This document shows positions 43,691 through 45,028 of a stretch of DNA of 45,028 nucleotides, in pieces. Numbering within the stretch: the first letter of the stretch is position 1; every line of letters begins with the position of its first letter. Below the pieces are notes generated by a model. It saw nothing but the letters and a program-made list of their open reading frames with translations, had not been told where the DNA came from and searched no databases. Origin of the DNA: an uncultured Micrococcales bacterium. Its GTDB lineage: Bacteria; Actinomycetota; Actinomycetes; Actinomycetales; Microbacteriaceae. Both the position numbers and the translations under genes were made by a program. The stretch is from NCBI GenBank assembly GCA_903834635.1, contig CAILJO010000109.1, positions 1 through 45,028 of the forward strand, written 5' to 3'.

Positions 43691-45028
43691 CTAAGGCTTG
43701 TAAGTGAGCGCCAATTTGACCGCCGCGGCAGCGTCAACGATTCCAGCGCCGCACATGCTGTAACCACCTTGAACACCGTATTGGTCATGCGAATTGGCGC
43801 AATCTGTGCCAGCTTTGAACGCCCGAACAGACTTGATAATTACTTGATACCCGTCGTCGGATTTGAGATCTGGCCGCACCGAATAAATCAACGCGAGAAC
43901 ACCTGCCACGACCGGCGAAGCCATCGATGTGCCCTCTTCAAGCGAGTAAGAAGCCTGTGAGTCTGAGGTAGGGGCAATCGGGGTGGTTGTTCCGTCGTTC
44001 AGCGTTGAGAGAATCATGCCATCCGAGCCAGCTGGGGCATTTGCGGTGTCACGGTCATCTCCACCCGGAGCCGAAACATCAACTCCAGGGCCATAGTTCG
44101 AAAAGTACGAGGCGTCGCCACTGAAGCCTGTCGATCCCACGTTAATAGTCGGAACACAGTTTCCTGGGTAGGAGTTTGTTGCCTCAAACGAAGAGTTTCC
44201 GGCTGCAGTTACGGCCGTTACTCCCCTGTCCCAGGCCGACCTGAATGCGGTTTGCGTGCCGATGTCACAAGCGTCCGCGACATCGGTGCCAATCGAAAGA
44301 TTCATGACTCGCGCTGGGTTGACGTTGTCGGGCACACCATTCACGTGGACTCCCGAAGCCCAGTTGATAGCGGCGATCAGATCTGAAGTCGCTCCGCCTT
44401 TTGAGCCGAGTACACGAACCGGAAGGATTTTTACACCCGGCGCAACACCCGAAACTCCAAGGCTATTTTGGGCTGCTGCGATGATTCCGGCCACGTGAGT
44501 TCCGTGCCACGACGAGTCTTGCCCATCGGAGTAGTCGCCCGTGTCTGCTGGGTTTGAATCCCAGTCGAGGTAAGCGCCAGATGCTTCGCCATCGCGCGAA
44601 GACGTTGAGTCTGAAATGAAGTCATAGCCTGGCACGGTTTGCCCGCGAAGATCTGGGTGATCGGTTATGCCGCTGTCGAGAACGGCAACAACAACCGAAG
44701 GTTTGCCCTTGGTGATCTCCCAAGCCCTTGGCGCTTGAATTCCAAATGCAGAATAAAGGTGCCACTGCACTCCATACATAGGGTCGGCAACCGCAATGGA
44801 GCTTGAGGTGGAAAGCGCGTTGGTGGCCTGCACCGTAAAGGTATAGGGAACACCGTCTGACATGGCGGTTGGAACGCACGAGTTTGCCATGGTTTGGCAG
44901 CTGTGGCTGTCGCCAGACTCCGATACCGCAGTTACCTGATATGTCACAGGGATGCCGCCGCGCTCAACCAAAGTTTGGGTGTTCCAAGCTGCGGCTTGAC
45001 CCGAAAAAATAACATTGCTGGTGGCCAA
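43691..45028 (-). CDS. Secreted subtilisin-like serine protease (S8), 5' end outside window
   Basis: The C-terminal 445 residues of a subtilase. The catalytic triad is complete: Asp118 in VVAVLDSGITDHPDL, His175 in SSWHGTHVAGIIAA and Ser368 in EEGTSMASPVVAGVLAL; the oxyanion Asn278 is in TAAGNSS (numbers from the window edge). The first 80 visible residues look like an FnIII-type or beta domain (VTYQVTAVSESGDSHSCQT ... PYTFTVQATNALS). The cysteines around 44-51 and 254-291 suggest disulfides. The frame is open to the window edge, so signal peptide and start are unseen. It ends in TAG with no membrane anchor. Confidence 0.93.
   Translation of the reverse strand: MATSNVIFSGQAAAWNTQTLVERGGIPVTYQVTAVSESGDSHSCQTMANSCVPTAMSDGVPYTFTVQATNALSTSSSIAVADPMYGVQWHLYSAFGIQAPRAWEITKGKPSVVVAVLDSGITDHPDLRGQTVPGYDFISDSTSSRDGEASGAYLDWDSNPADTGDYSDGQDSSWHGTHVAGIIAAAQNSLGVSGVAPGVKILPVRVLGSKGGATSDLIAAINWASGVHVNGVPDNVNPARVMNLSIGTDVADACDIGTQTAFRSAWDRGVTAVTAAGNSSFEATNSYPGNCVPTINVGSTGFSGDASYFSNYGPGVDVSAPGGDDRDTANAPAGSDGMILSTLNDGTTTPIAPTSDSQASYSLEEGTSMASPVVAGVLALIYSVRPDLKSDDGYQVIIKSVRAFKAGTDCANSHDQYGVQGGYSMCGAGIVDAAAAVKLALTYKP

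Overview
The window looks like chromosomal DNA from a streamlined actinobacterium of the family Microbacteriaceae, probably close to the freshwater Luna/Rhodoluna/Aquiluna-type lineages. This rests on the gene order smc-mutM-rnc-rpmF-DUF177-coaD-recG-rsmD, prfB-ftsE-ftsX-smpB-ssrA, the cysteine-free L32 protein, the tmRNA tag AKSNRTDFALAA, many GTG/TTG starts, very short intergenic gaps and moderate G+C. The lineage is inferred from family knowledge; no search was run. No IS element, prophage or CRISPR array was seen.

Layout. 1-5.8 kb (minus): start of smc, mutM, rnc, rpmF, DUF177, coaD, recG, with rsmD divergent. 6.4-9.2 kb (minus): fdxA-dapC-gltA. 9.25-11.3 kb: an MshB-like deacetylase fused to a membrane domain, divergent from an FTR1 iron permease behind a possible iron-box operator. 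11.3-13.2 kb: typA. 13.3-22.1 kb (minus): a peptide-type ABC importer (secreted binding protein, attenuating terminator, an enlarged permease, a second permease, a double ATPase, a second binding lipoprotein), interrupted by one plus-strand PH-domain membrane gene. 22.3-27.3 kb: a LysE-type exporter, then gcvT-gcvH-gcvP (minus) behind a tandem glycine riboswitch. 27.5-32.6 kb (plus): a cobalamin riboswitch followed by five overlapping genes: an alpha/alpha-toroid lipoprotein, a small secreted beta-domain protein, and the T, fused A-A' and S parts of an ECF transporter. 32.6-34.5 kb: DoxX-like protein and a HicB/HTH-like regulator expressed from a mirror-symmetric divergent promoter, then a secreted amidase. 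34.5-38.8 kb (minus): ssrA, a GNAT gene, smpB, ftsX, ftsE, prfB. 38.9-40.1 kb: an MFS transporter. 40.1-43.5 kb (minus): a compact Tad/Flp pilus locus. 43.5-45 kb: tRNA-Leu(UAG) and the 3' part of a secreted subtilase.

The most interesting unit is the cobalamin-riboswitch operon. Its two extracytoplasmic proteins resemble the two domains of animal intrinsic factor/transcobalamin (an alpha6/alpha6 toroid and a small beta domain, DUF4430-like), here as separate membrane-anchored proteins next to an ECF importer. I infer a B12 (or corrinoid) capture-and-import system in which these proteins feed the S component. Other points worth attention are the symmetric divergent promoter at 33.03 kb, the TadE-TadE-like fusion, the permease with about 155 extra membrane residues, and three convergent gene pairs that each overlap by exactly 4 nt through a shared TTAG or CTAG.
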